Shown: piece by piece, positions 8,973-17,639 of the stretch
Position numbering within the stretch: position 1 is the stretch's first letter
Layout of the letters: every line of letters begins with the position of its first letter
NCBI GenBank assembly: GCA_036501025.1
Contig: DASYBB010000116.1
Span: 3,455-67,454 of the forward strand
DNA: 64,000 nucleotides
Reading direction: 5' to 3'
Origin: DASUBV01 sp036501025
GTDB lineage: Bacteria > Actinomycetota > Actinomycetes > Streptosporangiales > Streptosporangiaceae
Notes under the pieces: model-generated
Told to the model about the DNA's origin: nothing
Databases searched by the model: none
Seen by the model: only the letters and a program-made list of their open reading frames with translations
Made by a program: the position numbers and the translations under genes

Positions 8973-9338
8973 ATGACGGGTTGGCATGCGGAGCGGGCGC
9001 CCGGCAGTCCGGCCAGGAGCATGATCGCGATGACGCTGCTCGCGCTGCTGCTGGTGGCGGCCGTGCCCGTGGCTTTCGTGGCCGCGATCGTCGTGCTGGC
9101 GCTGGGACACGTCGTCGCCGGGCTCGCGGTCATCGGCGGCTCGGTTCTCGTCGCGGCGATAGCGGTAACGCTCGCGGGCATGAGCGGGATGCGGCAGCTG
9201 CGCAAGCTGGTCTCCCGGGACAGCTTCCGCGTCGTGCGGCTGGACGGCAGCCAGTACGCCGACGTGGCCAAGCCCGGTGACAGCTACACCAAGCTCGTGG
9301 AGCTCGATCCCAGCGAGTACACCAGCTCGCGCGGTTAA
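8973..9338 (+). CDS. Small two-helix membrane protein, unknown
   Basis: 121 residues. Two strongly hydrophobic segments (about residues 18-45 and 50-70) are followed by a hydrophilic tail 'LRKLVSRDSFRVVRLDG' and 'DPSEYTSSRG'. ATG at 8973 has GGAGGGG upstream; an in-frame start 33 bp earlier lacks one. I do not recognise the family. Stands alone. Confidence 0.6.
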   Translation: MTGWHAERAPGSPARSMIAMTLLALLLVAAVPVAFVAAIVVLALGHVVAGLAVIGGSVLVAAIAVTLAGMSGMRQLRKLVSRDSFRVVRLDGSQYADVAKPGDSYTKLVELDPSEYTSSRG

Positions 9339-9430
9339 TCTCCGTCGAGGGCCGGCCAGCGGGGAGCCGTCCTGCTGGCGCTCCTGGCCGAGGACCCGCG
9401 GGTAACATCACCCCGGCCGGCAGAACCCGG

Positions 9431-9970
9431 TCACTTCGACTTCGCTTCGACGACGGTGGTGACCAGGCCCGTCCGGACGTCATAGACATGACCGGAGACC
9501 CGGACGTCCGGCGGGATCTCCCCGGCCCACAGCACCCGCGCGACATCGGTCCGGACGGTGCGGGCCGGATCCAGGACGGGGGTGTCGGCGAGAGCTCTCT
9601 CGTCGGTACCGACCCGCTGGGCGAAGCCGTGCCGCAGCTCGTCATCGGCCAGCAGGGTCGATCCGCAGTCAGTGTGGTGAATGATCGCGACCTCGAACCA
9701 GGGGCCCTCCGGCGCCTTGGTCTCCACCAGGTAGCTGACGTAGGCGATGTCGCGGATGACGGCCGGGGTTACCCGGCCGCCGATGTTCCGCTGCACGAGC
9801 GCCTCACCCAGCCTGACCTGGAGAATCTCGGCCGGATCGACCCGGCAGTCGATGCACGTGACGATGTAGAGGTTCAGCCGCGGGATGAACGGAAGCGGCG
9901 GCATGTTCTGGCGGGCGTCCGTGCGGGCGAACGCCTGGTTACGGTCAAGGAGCGGAGCGATGTTGGACAT
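9431..9970 (-). CDS. Beta-class carbonic anhydrase
   Basis: 179 residues. Catalyses reversible CO2 hydration with a zinc ion. The zinc and catalytic motifs are present: 'CIDCRVDP' (Cys ligand with the Asp/Arg dyad) near residue 40 and 'HHTDCGS' (His and Cys ligands) near residue 100. 'VQRNIGGRV' is the usual strand between them. Short form lacking an N-terminal extension, as in many actinobacterial enzymes. ATG at 9970 is the start that leaves the family N-terminus intact. Cytosolic. Confidence 0.85.
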   Translation of the reverse strand: MSNIAPLLDRNQAFARTDARQNMPPLPFIPRLNLYIVTCIDCRVDPAEILQVRLGEALVQRNIGGRVTPAVIRDIAYVSYLVETKAPEGPWFEVAIIHHTDCGSTLLADDELRHGFAQRVGTDERALADTPVLDPARTVRTDVARVLWAGEIPPDVRVSGHVYDVRTGLVTTVVEAKSK

Positions 9971-10122
9971 GGCTGAGCTGCCTTCCTGGCTGGTGAGCTG
10001 GCGCCGTTGGCGTGCCCCTCCGGGCAAAGAGCCGGGATGTCGGTGCACACGTCCCATGCTCGATCGCGCGCCAGGCGGCGGCGAGCGGCAAGCCTGCCGG
10101 ATGTCGTCAGGATCGTGCCCCG

Positions 10123-10949
10123 TCATCCCCCCGCAACCGGGTGCGAACGGGTCCGGCGGCCGGCGCCGGCGGCCTGGCGGCCCTGGTAGGCGGCCCGGTA
10201 GGCGGTGGGCGTTGTCCCGGCGTCGCGGGCCAGGTGCAGGCGCAGGTTGGCGGCCGTGCCGAGTCCGCAGCGACGGGCGACGTCCTCGACCGGCAGGTCG
10301 CTGACCTCCAGCAGGCGCCGGGCCTCCCGCACCCGGGCGGCGGCGACCCAGCGCAGCGGCGCCATGCCGGTCTCGGCTGCAAAGCGGCGGGAGAACGTGC
10401 GCGGCGCCCAGCCCGCATGGCGGGCCAGGACCGCGACGGTCAGCGGTTCGGCCAGGTGCTCCAGGGCCCACTCGCCGGTCCGGCCAGGCCGGCGCTGGTC
10501 AGCACGTCGCCCTCATCCACCCACAGCACGTCCGGGTCGACCTTGACCGCCGGGTACCGGCCGGCGAGCTCGTCGGCGTACTGCCAGTGCGTGGCGGCCC
10601 GGCGGTTGTCCAGCAGGCCGGCCGCGGCCAGCGCGAACGCGCCGGTGCACACCGAGACCACGCGCGCGCCGCGGGCGGCTGCCCGGCGCAGCGCCGAGCA
10701 GGCCTCCTCCCCTGGGTCATCCAGCGGCAGGTAGCCCGGAACGACCACCGTGTCCGCGGCGGCGAGAGCCTCCAGGCCGTGCTCGGCGTGCACCGCGTAC
10801 CCGGTCGTGGCTGCCACCAGCCCTGGCGCGGGCGAGCAGACCGTGAAGCGGTAGCGCCCCGCCTGCCGACGGTCACCGAAGACCTGCGCGGGGATGGCCA
10901 GGTCAAAGGCCTCCACCGCGGGCAAGGCGAGCGCGGCCACGGCGTGCAC
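10123..10949 (-). pseudogene. Broken GlxA-type AraC regulator (DJ-1/PfpI plus HTH) with internal deletion and frameshift
   Basis: From GTG at 10949 the frame encodes a DJ-1/PfpI-like domain ('AVEAFDLAIPAQVFGDRR', 'VVSVCTGAFALAAAGLLD', 'ATHWQYADELAGRYP') up to 'DEGDVLTSAGLAGP', where intact GlxA proteins continue for another 50-70 residues. Here the frame hits a stop at 10440. In the next frame, from about 10490, the AraC helix-turn-helix resumes ('EWALEHLAEPLTVAVLARHA', 'RRFAAETGMAPLRWV') and ends at 10123. The linker was deleted out of frame, so the DNA-binding domain cannot be made with the sensor domain. Confidence 0.75.
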
Positions 10950-11106
10950 AAGACAAATCCTAGAACGCAGCCTCTCCGCCCGTGACCGCGCCAGGCCGAG
11001 CCGCAACGCGGGCGGGCCGACGCACCAGCCGGGCTGTGTCCCTAGGCGCTGGTGTTGCACCGATTTAGGATCGACTGAGGCAATGGCAGCGGAGAAGGGC
11101 GGCGGC

Positions 11107-12711
11107 ATGACCGACACGAACCGGCCGCGGCGGAGCCTGTGGATGTACGGCCTGGAGTCCGAGGAGCCCAGCTACGACCAGCGCGTCGCGGCGGCCGCGA
11201 AGATCTCGGAGCGGCTCGGCACGGAACTGACCGCGCCCCGCATCCCCTCCGCCGGCGAGCTCGAGCTCCGCGCGCCCAGGATCAAGCCGCCCGACAAGCT
11301 CGCCGCGTTCTGCTCCTCCGCCACCTGGGAGCGCGCCTACCACTCCTACGGCAGCGAGCGCTCCCTGCACGGCGTGCTCGGCCACTACCCGAACCCGCCC
11401 GACGTGGTCGCCCACCCGCGCAACGAGGCCGAGGTCGAGGCGGTCCTGGCCTGGTGCTCGGACAAGGGCTACTGCGCGATCCCCTACGGCGGCGGCAGCT
11501 CGGTGGTCGGCGGCGTCACCCCGCCGCAGGACGCCGGCCCGGTGGTCACGATCGCGCTGGACGAGCTGGACAAGGTCCTCGAGGTCGACGACATCTCCCG
11601 GGCCGCCCGGATCCAGGCCGGCGTGTTCGGCCCGCACCTGGAGGACCAGCTGCGCCCGCGCGGCTACACCCTGCGGCACTTCCCGCAGAGCTTCACCGGG
11701 TCGACGCTCGGCGGGTGGATCGCCACCCGCTCCGGCGGCCACTACGCGACCAACCACACCCACATCGACGACTTCGTCGAGACCGCTCGGATGCTCACCC
11801 CGGCCGGCTGGTGGGAGGCGCGGCGGCTGCCCGCCTCCGGGGCCGGGCCGGACCCGAACCGGCTCGTCATCGGGTCGGAGGGCATCCTCGGGATCATCAC
11901 CGAGGCGTGGATGCGGATCCAGGCCCGGCCGCGGTTCCGCGGCACGGCCAGCATCCGGTTCCCGACCTGGGAGGCCGGCTACGAGGCGACCCGGCACATC
12001 GCGCAGGCCAAGCTGTGGCCGGCCAACCTGCGGCTGCTCGACCCGGAGCTGGCCGCCGGCAGCGCGGGGCTGGACGGCACCCAGGCCGCGCTCATCGTCG
12101 GCTTCGAGTCGGCCGAGCTGACCCAGCGCGGGCCGCTGGAGCAGGCCGTGAGCATCGCCCGGCACAGCGGCGGGATCGTCGAGCCGGACGAGCTGCTGGT
12201 CGACGACGGGACCGGCGAGGCCACCGGCCGGTCAGGCGCGGCCGGCGCGTGGCGCAGCGCGTTCATCCCGTCGGGGATGGGGCTGTCGGCCGGCCTCGGC
12301 CTCATCGGCGGGACCTTCGAGACGTCCATCACCTGGGACCGCTGGCCCGCGTTCGACGCCGCGGTGCGCGAGGCGGCCCGGCACGTGCTCCAGCGCGCCT
12401 GCGGCGGCGGCACCGTGAACTGCCGGTTCACCCACGTGTACCCCGACGGCCCGGCGCCGTACTACACCTTCTCCGGCGCCTACCGGCCGGGCGCCGACGC
12501 GGGCGCCACCCTGGCCGAGATCAAGGCCGGCGTGTCCGACGCGGTCATGGCCGCGGGCGGCACCATCACCCACCACCACGCGGTCGGGCGCCAGCACCGC
12601 CCGTGGTACGACACCGAGCGGCCCGAGCCGTTCGCGATCGCGCTGCGCGCGGCCAAGAAGGCCCTCGACCCGGCGGGCGTCCTCAACCCCGGCGTCCTCG
12701 TCGATCCGTGA
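11107..12711 (+). CDS. FAD-linked oxidase, alkyl-DHAP-synthase-like
   Basis: 534 residues. PCMH-type FAD domain: 'YPNPPDVVAHPRNEAEVEAV' introduces it, and 'YGGGSSVVGGV' is the pyrophosphate-binding loop, with 'LGGWIATRSGGHYATNHTHI' and 'RLVIGSEGILGIITEAWMRI' further on. The C-terminal cap contains 'TITHHHAVGRQHRPWY', the His-rich motif of alkyldihydroxyacetonephosphate synthase, and ends 'ALDPAGVLNPGVL'. The family joins a fatty alcohol to DHAP in ether-lipid synthesis, but bacterial homologues have varied substrates. ATG at 11107 is preceded by GGAGAAGGG; an ATG at 11083 is possible. Confidence 0.8.
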   Translation: MTDTNRPRRSLWMYGLESEEPSYDQRVAAAAKISERLGTELTAPRIPSAGELELRAPRIKPPDKLAAFCSSATWERAYHSYGSERSLHGVLGHYPNPPDVVAHPRNEAEVEAVLAWCSDKGYCAIPYGGGSSVVGGVTPPQDAGPVVTIALDELDKVLEVDDISRAARIQAGVFGPHLEDQLRPRGYTLRHFPQSFTGSTLGGWIATRSGGHYATNHTHIDDFVETARMLTPAGWWEARRLPASGAGPDPNRLVIGSEGILGIITEAWMRIQARPRFRGTASIRFPTWEAGYEATRHIAQAKLWPANLRLLDPELAAGSAGLDGTQAALIVGFESAELTQRGPLEQAVSIARHSGGIVEPDELLVDDGTGEATGRSGAAGAWRSAFIPSGMGLSAGLGLIGGTFETSITWDRWPAFDAAVREAARHVLQRACGGGTVNCRFTHVYPDGPAPYYTFSGAYRPGADAGATLAEIKAGVSDAVMAAGGTITHHHAVGRQHRPWYDTERPEPFAIALRAAKKALDPAGVLNPGVLVDP

Positions 12712-12799
12712 GCGAGGCAGACCGTCCTGGCGAAACGGGGTGCTTCCGGAACGGCCACGTTTCGTATTCAAGGGCAGCCGGGCCGGGCACACTGAGCCG

Positions 12800-13310
12800 G
12801 TGGAATACGTGGGCCGGGTGCCCGCCCCGCCGCTGGACCGGTTCATCGACGATGTCTACTGCCTGACCGGGGTGCCGCGGCACCGCCGGATGAACGTCCC
12901 GCCGATGCCGTCGGCGCACCTGTTCCTCCACCTGGGCGCGGGCCGGTCGGCATGCGGGACTCCGACCCCTCCGTGCCGCCGGCCGTGTTCGCCGACGCAT
13001 GGTTCATGGGCCTGTGGACCAGGCGGTTCGTCTTCGAGTACCCCGCCCGGGTCCGGCTCGCCGGGGTGCACTTCAAGCCATGGGGCATGTCGCCGTTCAC
13101 CGGCCTGCCGGCGGCCGAGCTGCGGGACCGGTGGGTGCCGGCCGACGCCGTCTGGCCGCGGGCCGCGGACCGGATGCGCAGCCGGCTCGGCGGCATCGCG
13201 TCCGCCGCCGAGACGCTGGCGGTGCTGGAGGAGGAACTGCGCTGGCGGCTGGCCGGGGCGCCGCCGCGCGGCCTCGGCCTGGTCGGGCACGCCCCCGGAC
13301 CGCGGCCCGA
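12800..13310 (+). pseudogene. Broken AraC-family regulator: frameshift, HTH lost
   Basis: GTG at 12800 starts 'EYVGRVPAPPLDRFIDDVYC' and continues 'MPSAHLFLHLGAG', the N-terminal DUF6597-type sensor domain. Near 12945 the frame slips: the continuation 'RDSDPSVPPAVFADAWFMGL' and 'RVRLAGVHFKPWGMSPFTGL' lies in a different frame. The protein then runs to 'LAGAPPRGLGLVGHA' and stops being recognisable near 13310, exactly where the AraC helix-turn-helix should begin. A deletion fused what remains to a truncated reductase gene. Confidence 0.7.
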
Positions 13311-13357
13311 TGCCCGCGGAGTGATTTCTTACAAGCCCGCCGGGCCGCCGGGCCGAC

Positions 13358-13855
13358 AAGATCGGGGACGGCGACCCGGGCTACGACCATTCCGGCACCG
13401 GAGGCGGCTTCCGGGTCTCCCGGGCCTCGGCGGAGTACGTCCGGCCGATGTGGGCGGCGATCGGGACCAGCGTGATGGGCCGCCACTTCTTCGACCTGAT
13501 GAACGGCTGGGAGGGCCGCCCGCCCGCGGGCGACCACGTGGTCGTGCTGTCGCACCGGCCCAAGCCCGCGGGCTGGCATCCGGAGGCGTCCTACCACTTC
13601 GTCGATGACGTCACGGCCGCGGTCGCGAAGGCCCGGGACCTCGCCGGGGAGCGGACCGTCATCGTGAATGCGGGCGAGGCGGGCGGCCAGGTCCTCGCGG
13701 CTGGCCTCGTGGACGAGGTGGCGATGGACGTGGTGCCGGTGGTGTTCGGGTCGGGCAAGCGCTACTTCGGCAGCATCGACGGGCAGCACCTGCTGGAGGA
13801 TCCCCACGTCATCCAGGGCGACCGGGTCCTGCACCTGAGGTTCCGGTCCGCCGCT
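13358..13855 (+). pseudogene. 5'-truncated RibD/DHFR-like reductase
   Basis: The frame reads 'KIGDGDPGYDHSGTGGGFRV' then 'IGTSVMGRHFFDLMNGWEG', 'VVVLSHRPKP', 'GEAGGQVLAAGLVDEVAMDV', 'PVVFGSGKRYFG', a RibD C-terminal/dihydrofolate-reductase-like domain. The usual opening ('xxSxDGYxAG') that carries the nucleotide-binding first strand is missing; the sequence begins at the AraC deletion junction. The 3' end 'VLHLRFR' also lacks its own stop and runs into a SnoaL-like relic. Compare the intact paralogues at 61.9 and 62.6 kb. Confidence 0.65.
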
Positions 13856-13857
13856 AG

Positions 13858-13953
13858 GTGCCCGCGTACCTCCCGCGCATGGAGAACGGGGAGATCACCT
13901 CCATCGTGGTCACCTTCGACCCGCGGCCGCTCACGGACGGCCAGCGGCGGTGA
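13858..13953 (+). pseudogene. Relic: C-terminal tail of a SnoaL/NTF2-like protein
   Basis: In the frame ending at TGA 13951-13953 the reading is 'YLPRMENGEITSIVVTFDPR', the last strand and tail of actinobacterial SnoaL-like (NTF2-fold) proteins. Only about 31 codons remain and there is no start. It directly abuts the truncated reductase, making a third gene fragment at the same scar. Confidence 0.5.
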
Positions 13954-14045
13954 CTTGTCCCTCCCCCAGATGGGGCGTAGCGTCATGAGCGGAGGGTACT
14001 CGTCCGGCTACATTGAGCGAGGTTGAGCTCTTTCGGGAGGCTCAC

Positions 14046-14297
14046 ATGAACGCAAGCAAGGTCCTGGTCCGCCCGCGCGCCCGCCGGATGATCGCCGGGG
14101 TCTGCGCCGGGTTCGCGGACTACCTCGGCGTCGACGTGACCCTGATCCGCGTCCTGGTCGCGGCCCTGGCGGTGATCACCGGCGGGGCGGGGCTGCTGGC
14201 CTACCTGGTGGCCTGGGCGCTCATCCCGAACGAGACCGAGGACCTGCGGGTCCCCGACGACATGGTCAGCAGCAGGCGGGGCGCCCCGCCGGACTGA
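14046..14297 (+). CDS. PspC-domain membrane protein
   Basis: 83 residues. 'ARRMIAGVCAGFADYLGVDV' followed by one long hydrophobic helix 'VLVAALAVITGGAGLLAYLV' and 'WALIPNE' is a canonical PspC domain. In enterobacteria PspC belongs to the phage-shock envelope-stress response; single-domain actinobacterial versions are of unknown role. ATG at 14046 follows CGGGAGG; earlier in-frame starts lack a site and lie in the relic region. Confidence 0.9.
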   Translation: MNASKVLVRPRARRMIAGVCAGFADYLGVDVTLIRVLVAALAVITGGAGLLAYLVAWALIPNETEDLRVPDDMVSSRRGAPPD

Positions 14298-14321
14298 CCC
14301 CGGCGCGGGGCTGCGGCGGCC

Positions 14322-14909
14322 TCACTCGACGAGGGTGAGGATGCTGCCCGGCGGCGCGTCCAGGGCATCGGCGGTGCGGCGGGCCGCCTCGTCGACGTGG
14401 ATGCGCGGCGGGCCGGGCGGCTCGCGCTCGTAGAAGGTGCCGGGGCCGTAGAGCTGCCCGTAGCGCAGCGTCACGCCGCCGGCCGCGCGGACCTGGCGCT
14501 CGTGGTCCTCGACGGCGGCCTGCGCCGAGTCGCTGAGTCTCCAGGCGACGCTCTGGGAGAGCAGGCCCGCGCTGATGCCCTCAGTGGCCGCGATGAGGTT
14601 GCGGATGCCCTCGCGGCGGATCCGGTTGTGCGCGTCCCGGAACTCCGCGATCCGGGCGGCGTCGTCGGGCAGGTCGGTCAGCTCGTCGATGACCAGGTCC
14701 GGCCCGAAGGCGGCGACGGCGGCCCGGACCGCCGCCGGGTCGAGCGCGTCGCACACGGCCGGCTCGGCGCCCAGCGCCCGCAGCCGGTCCCCGCTGGCGG
14801 CGGCGCGGGTCAGGCCGGTCACGGTGTGCCCGGCGGCCACGAGCAGCGGCACCAGCCGGATCCCGATCACCCCGGTGGCGCCCGCCACGAGGATGCGCAT
14901 GTCCTTCAC
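14322..14909 (-). CDS. NAD(P)-dependent epimerase/dehydratase-like protein
   Basis: 195 residues. N-terminal Rossmann motif 'RILVAGATGVIGIRLVPLL' and the family block 'VTLRYGQLYGPGTFYE' with 'PRIHVDEAARRTADALDAP' identify an extended-SDR/NmrA-like protein. It is shorter than most extended SDRs, but both ends are conserved, so it seems complete. The start may be GTG 14909 or ATG 14900. Convergent with the PspC gene. Substrate unknown. Confidence 0.75.
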   Translation of the reverse strand: MKDMRILVAGATGVIGIRLVPLLVAAGHTVTGLTRAAASGDRLRALGAEPAVCDALDPAAVRAAVAAFGPDLVIDELTDLPDDAARIAEFRDAHNRIRREGIRNLIAATEGISAGLLSQSVAWRLSDSAQAAVEDHERQVRAAGGVTLRYGQLYGPGTFYEREPPGPPRIHVDEAARRTADALDAPPGSILTLVE

Positions 14910-14950
14910 GGGCCGAGGCTAGCGGCGGCCCGCCGTCATGCCGAGTTCTT

Positions 14951-15703
14951 TTAGCCCGGGTCCACCCAGAGCCGGACGGCCAGGCCGAGCCCGACCAGGG
15001 CCACGGCCCAGCGCAGGACGCCGGCCGGCACCCGCCGGGTGATCGCCGGGCCGATCATGGCCCCCGCGAGCATGCCCGCGGCCAGCGGCGCCGCGGCGGC
15101 CCAGTCGACCGACCCGGCCACGATGAACGTGCCGGCCGCCACGACCGACCCCGCGCCGATGAGCATGTTCTTCAGCGCGTTGGCCACGGGCAGGTCGGGC
15201 TCGGCGGTGATCAGGACCAGGGCCAGGGTCATGACGCCGGCCCCGGCGCCGAAGTAGCCGTTGTAGGCCGACACCAGGACCAGGCCGGCGGGCAGCAGGA
15301 GCGCGCCCGCCCGCGCGGAGCCCCGCTCGCGCCAGGCCGTCAGGCGCGGCTGGAGCAGCAGCGCCAGCGAGCCGGCCGCCACCAGGTACGGCACGACCCG
15401 GGTGAACGCCCCCGGCGGCGTGGACAGCAGCAGCACCGCCCCGGCTCCCCCGCCCGCGGCGGCGGCCAGCGCCCGGGGCCAGAGCCACGATCCGCGCCCG
15501 CGAAGCTCGGGGCGGGAGCCCAGCGCCGAGCCCGGCCAGCACGCGACGAGCGCCACGATGTTGGCCACGTTCGCGGCCAGCGGCGGGATGCCCGCCAGCA
15601 GCAGGGCCGGGTAGGAGACCAGCGAGGTGATGCCGCCGGCGGAGCCCACCGCCCCGGCGAGCACGCCGGCGAGGAGCAGCAGCGCGGCCGTGAGGACCGT
15701 CAT
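14951..15703 (-). CDS. TSUP-family sulfite/organosulfur exporter (TauE/SafE type)
   Basis: 250 residues, almost entirely hydrophobic, with about eight predicted helices. The opening 'VLAGAVGSAGGITSLVSYPA' and the internal 'YNGYFGAGAGVMTLALVL' are the duplicated glycine-rich halves of TauE/SafE proteins. These transport sulfite, sulfoacetate or related anions. It is divergent from a MocR-type regulator 60 bp away; MocR proteins such as TauR control taurine use, so regulation by that neighbour is a reasonable inference. Confidence 0.85.
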   Translation of the reverse strand: MTVLTAALLLLAGVLAGAVGSAGGITSLVSYPALLLAGIPPLAANVANIVALVACWPGSALGSRPELRGRGSWLWPRALAAAAGGGAGAVLLLSTPPGAFTRVVPYLVAAGSLALLLQPRLTAWRERGSARAGALLLPAGLVLVSAYNGYFGAGAGVMTLALVLITAEPDLPVANALKNMLIGAGSVVAAGTFIVAGSVDWAAAAPLAAGMLAGAMIGPAITRRVPAGVLRWAVALVGLGLAVRLWVDPG

Positions 15704-15763
15704 GCGGCGGGCGCGGGCGGTGCCGGTACTGCGCCAGATGCGATAACGCTACTCTGATATCTC

Positions 15764-17176
15764 ATGAAAAAGGATACCAGTGCCGCGCGGCTGGCGGCGT
15801 GGCTGCGCAGCGAGGCCCGCGCCGCGCGCGCCGGCGACCGGCTGCCGTCCACCCGCGCGCTGGCCCGGCAGCACGGCGTCAGCCCGGTCACGGTGTCGCG
15901 CGTGCTGGCCGCGCTGAGCGCCGAGGGCCTGGTGGTCAGCCGGCCCGGCGCCGGCACGTTCACGGCCCGGCCGCCGGGTCCCCGCGCGGCCGCCGACTAC
16001 TCGTGGCAGACCCTCGCGCTGGCCGACCGGACCATCGACGCCGCCGGCCTGTCCCCGCTGGCCGACCCGCCCGACGACGACAGCCTCATCTCGCTGGCCA
16101 CCGGGTACCTGCACCAGTCCCTCATGCCGACCCGGGCGCTGGGCGCGGCGCTGGCCCGCGCCGCCCGCCGGCCCGGCGCCTGGGACCGGCCGCCCGCCGC
16201 CGGGCTGCACGGCCTGCGCGCCTGGTTCGCCCAGAGCGCCGGTCCCGGCACCGACGCCCGCGACGTCCTGGTGACCCCCGGCGGCCAGGGCGCCCTGACG
16301 GCCGCGTTCCGCGCGCTGGCCCCGGCGGGCGCCCCGCTGCTGGTGGAGTCCCCCAGCTACCCCGGCGCGCTGGCCGTCGCCCGGGCCGCCGGCATCCGCC
16401 CGGTGCCGGTCCCCGCCGACGGCGACGGCGTGATCCCGGAGTTCCTGGCCGAGGCCTTCGCCCGCACCGGCGCCCAGGCGTTCTACTGCCAGCCGGCCTA
16501 CGCCAACCCGACCGGGGCGGTCCTGAGCGGGCCCCGCCGCGCCGCGGTCCTGGCCGCCGCCGCGGCCGCGGGCGCCTTCGTCATCGAGGACGACTGCGCC
16601 CGGTACCTGTCGCACGGCCGCCGCCCGCCGCCGCCGCTGCTGGCCGACGACGGCGACGGGCGCGTGGTCCTGGTCACCTCGCTGACCAAGGCGGCGTCGC
16701 CGAGCCTGCGGGTCGGCGCGCTGATCGCGCGCGGCCCGGTGGCCGGCCGCCTGGCCGCCATCCGCGCGGTGGACGACATGTTCGTGCCGCGGCCGGTCCA
16801 GGAGGCCGCCCTCGACCTGGTCAGCCAGCCCGCCTGGGGCCGGCACCTGCGCGATCTCGGCCGCGCGCTGGCCGACCGCAGCCAGGCCCTCGGCCAGGCC
16901 CTGGCCGCGCGGCTGCCCGCCCTGGACGTCGCGCCGCCGGCCGGCGGCATGCACCTGTGGGCCGCGCTGCCGGCCGGCCTGGACGACGCCGAGGTCGCCC
17001 TGGCCGCCCGCGGCGGCGGCACCGTCGTCATGGCCGGGCGGCCGTTCTTCCCGGCCGAGGCGCCCGGCCCCTACCTCCGGCTCACGTTCTGCGCCGCCCC
17101 GAGCGTGGCCGACCTCGACGCCGGGGTCCGCCGCCTGGCCGCTGCCGTCCCCGCCCTCAGCGCGGCTCGCAGATGA
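15764..17176 (+). CDS. MocR-type regulator (GntR winged helix plus aminotransferase domain)
   Basis: 470 residues. Residues 1-70 form a GntR winged helix ('RLPSTRALARQHGVSPVTVS', 'AEGLVVSRPGAGTFTA'); the rest is a fold-type-I aminotransferase-like domain with 'PAYANPTGAVLSG', 'FVIEDDCARYLSHG' and the PLP-lysine segment 'LVTSLTKAASPSLRVG'. MocR proteins bind PLP as effector and usually regulate B6, GABA or taurine genes. Divergent from the TSUP exporter. Its 3' end overlaps the convergent Ddn-like gene by 20 bp. Confidence 0.85.
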   Translation: MKKDTSAARLAAWLRSEARAARAGDRLPSTRALARQHGVSPVTVSRVLAALSAEGLVVSRPGAGTFTARPPGPRAAADYSWQTLALADRTIDAAGLSPLADPPDDDSLISLATGYLHQSLMPTRALGAALARAARRPGAWDRPPAAGLHGLRAWFAQSAGPGTDARDVLVTPGGQGALTAAFRALAPAGAPLLVESPSYPGALAVARAAGIRPVPVPADGDGVIPEFLAEAFARTGAQAFYCQPAYANPTGAVLSGPRRAAVLAAAAAAGAFVIEDDCARYLSHGRRPPPPLLADDGDGRVVLVTSLTKAASPSLRVGALIARGPVAGRLAAIRAVDDMFVPRPVQEAALDLVSQPAWGRHLRDLGRALADRSQALGQALAARLPALDVAPPAGGMHLWAALPAGLDDAEVALAARGGGTVVMAGRPFFPAEAPGPYLRLTFCAAPSVADLDAGVRRLAAAVPALSAARR

Positions 17177-17597
17177 TCACCGGGATCTCGCGCCGGGTCT
17201 TGTCCTGGTAGCCGCCGTAACCGGGGTTGGCCGCCAGGATCCGCGGCCACAGCTCCGCCTTCTCCGCCGCCGACGCCGTGCGCGCCCGCATCAGGCGGCG
17301 GCGGCCGGCGACGGTCACCTCGACGTCGGGATCGGCGACCAGGTTGCGGTACCAGTCCGGGTCCCGGTCGTCGCCGCCCTTGGACGCGACCAGCACGACG
17401 CGCCCCGCGCCGGCGACCGGCGCGGTGAGCATGGTCCGGCGCGGCTGCCCGGACTTGCGGCCGGTGGTGCGCAGCTCGACGACGGGCATCCCGGCGACGG
17501 TCCCCAGGACCCGGCCCCCGCTCAGCGCCAGGACCGCGCGGTGGAAGCGGTTCACGACCCGGAACCCGAGGTCGGCGAGCGGCAGCGGCACGTTCAT
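17157..17597 (-). CDS. Deazaflavin (F420)-dependent nitroreductase-family protein (Ddn/DUF385)
   Basis: 146 residues. 'VVELRTTGRKSGQPRRTMLT' and 'VVLVASKGGDDRDPDWYRNL' with 'GRRRLMRARTASAAEKAELW' are the signature blocks of the F420H2-dependent split-barrel family that includes mycobacterial Ddn. The loop 'RKSGQPRR' contacts the F420 phosphate. Such enzymes reduce quinones or other substrates; the natural substrate here is unknown. Convergent with the MocR gene, overlapping it by 20 bp. Confidence 0.9.
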   Translation of the reverse strand: MNVPLPLADLGFRVVNRFHRAVLALSGGRVLGTVAGMPVVELRTTGRKSGQPRRTMLTAPVAGAGRVVLVASKGGDDRDPDWYRNLVADPDVEVTVAGRRRLMRARTASAAEKAELWPRILAANPGYGGYQDKTRREIPVIICEPR

Positions 17598-17639
17598 CCC
17601 GCGACCCTACCCAGCCGGCGGCCGCGGGTGCGGATCGCG

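Noticed and set aside
12753..12764. GGCCACGTTTCG also found at 47819-47830, upstream of two regulator genes
   Set aside because: A 12-base match is expected many times by chance in 64 kb of this composition, and the flanks diverge.
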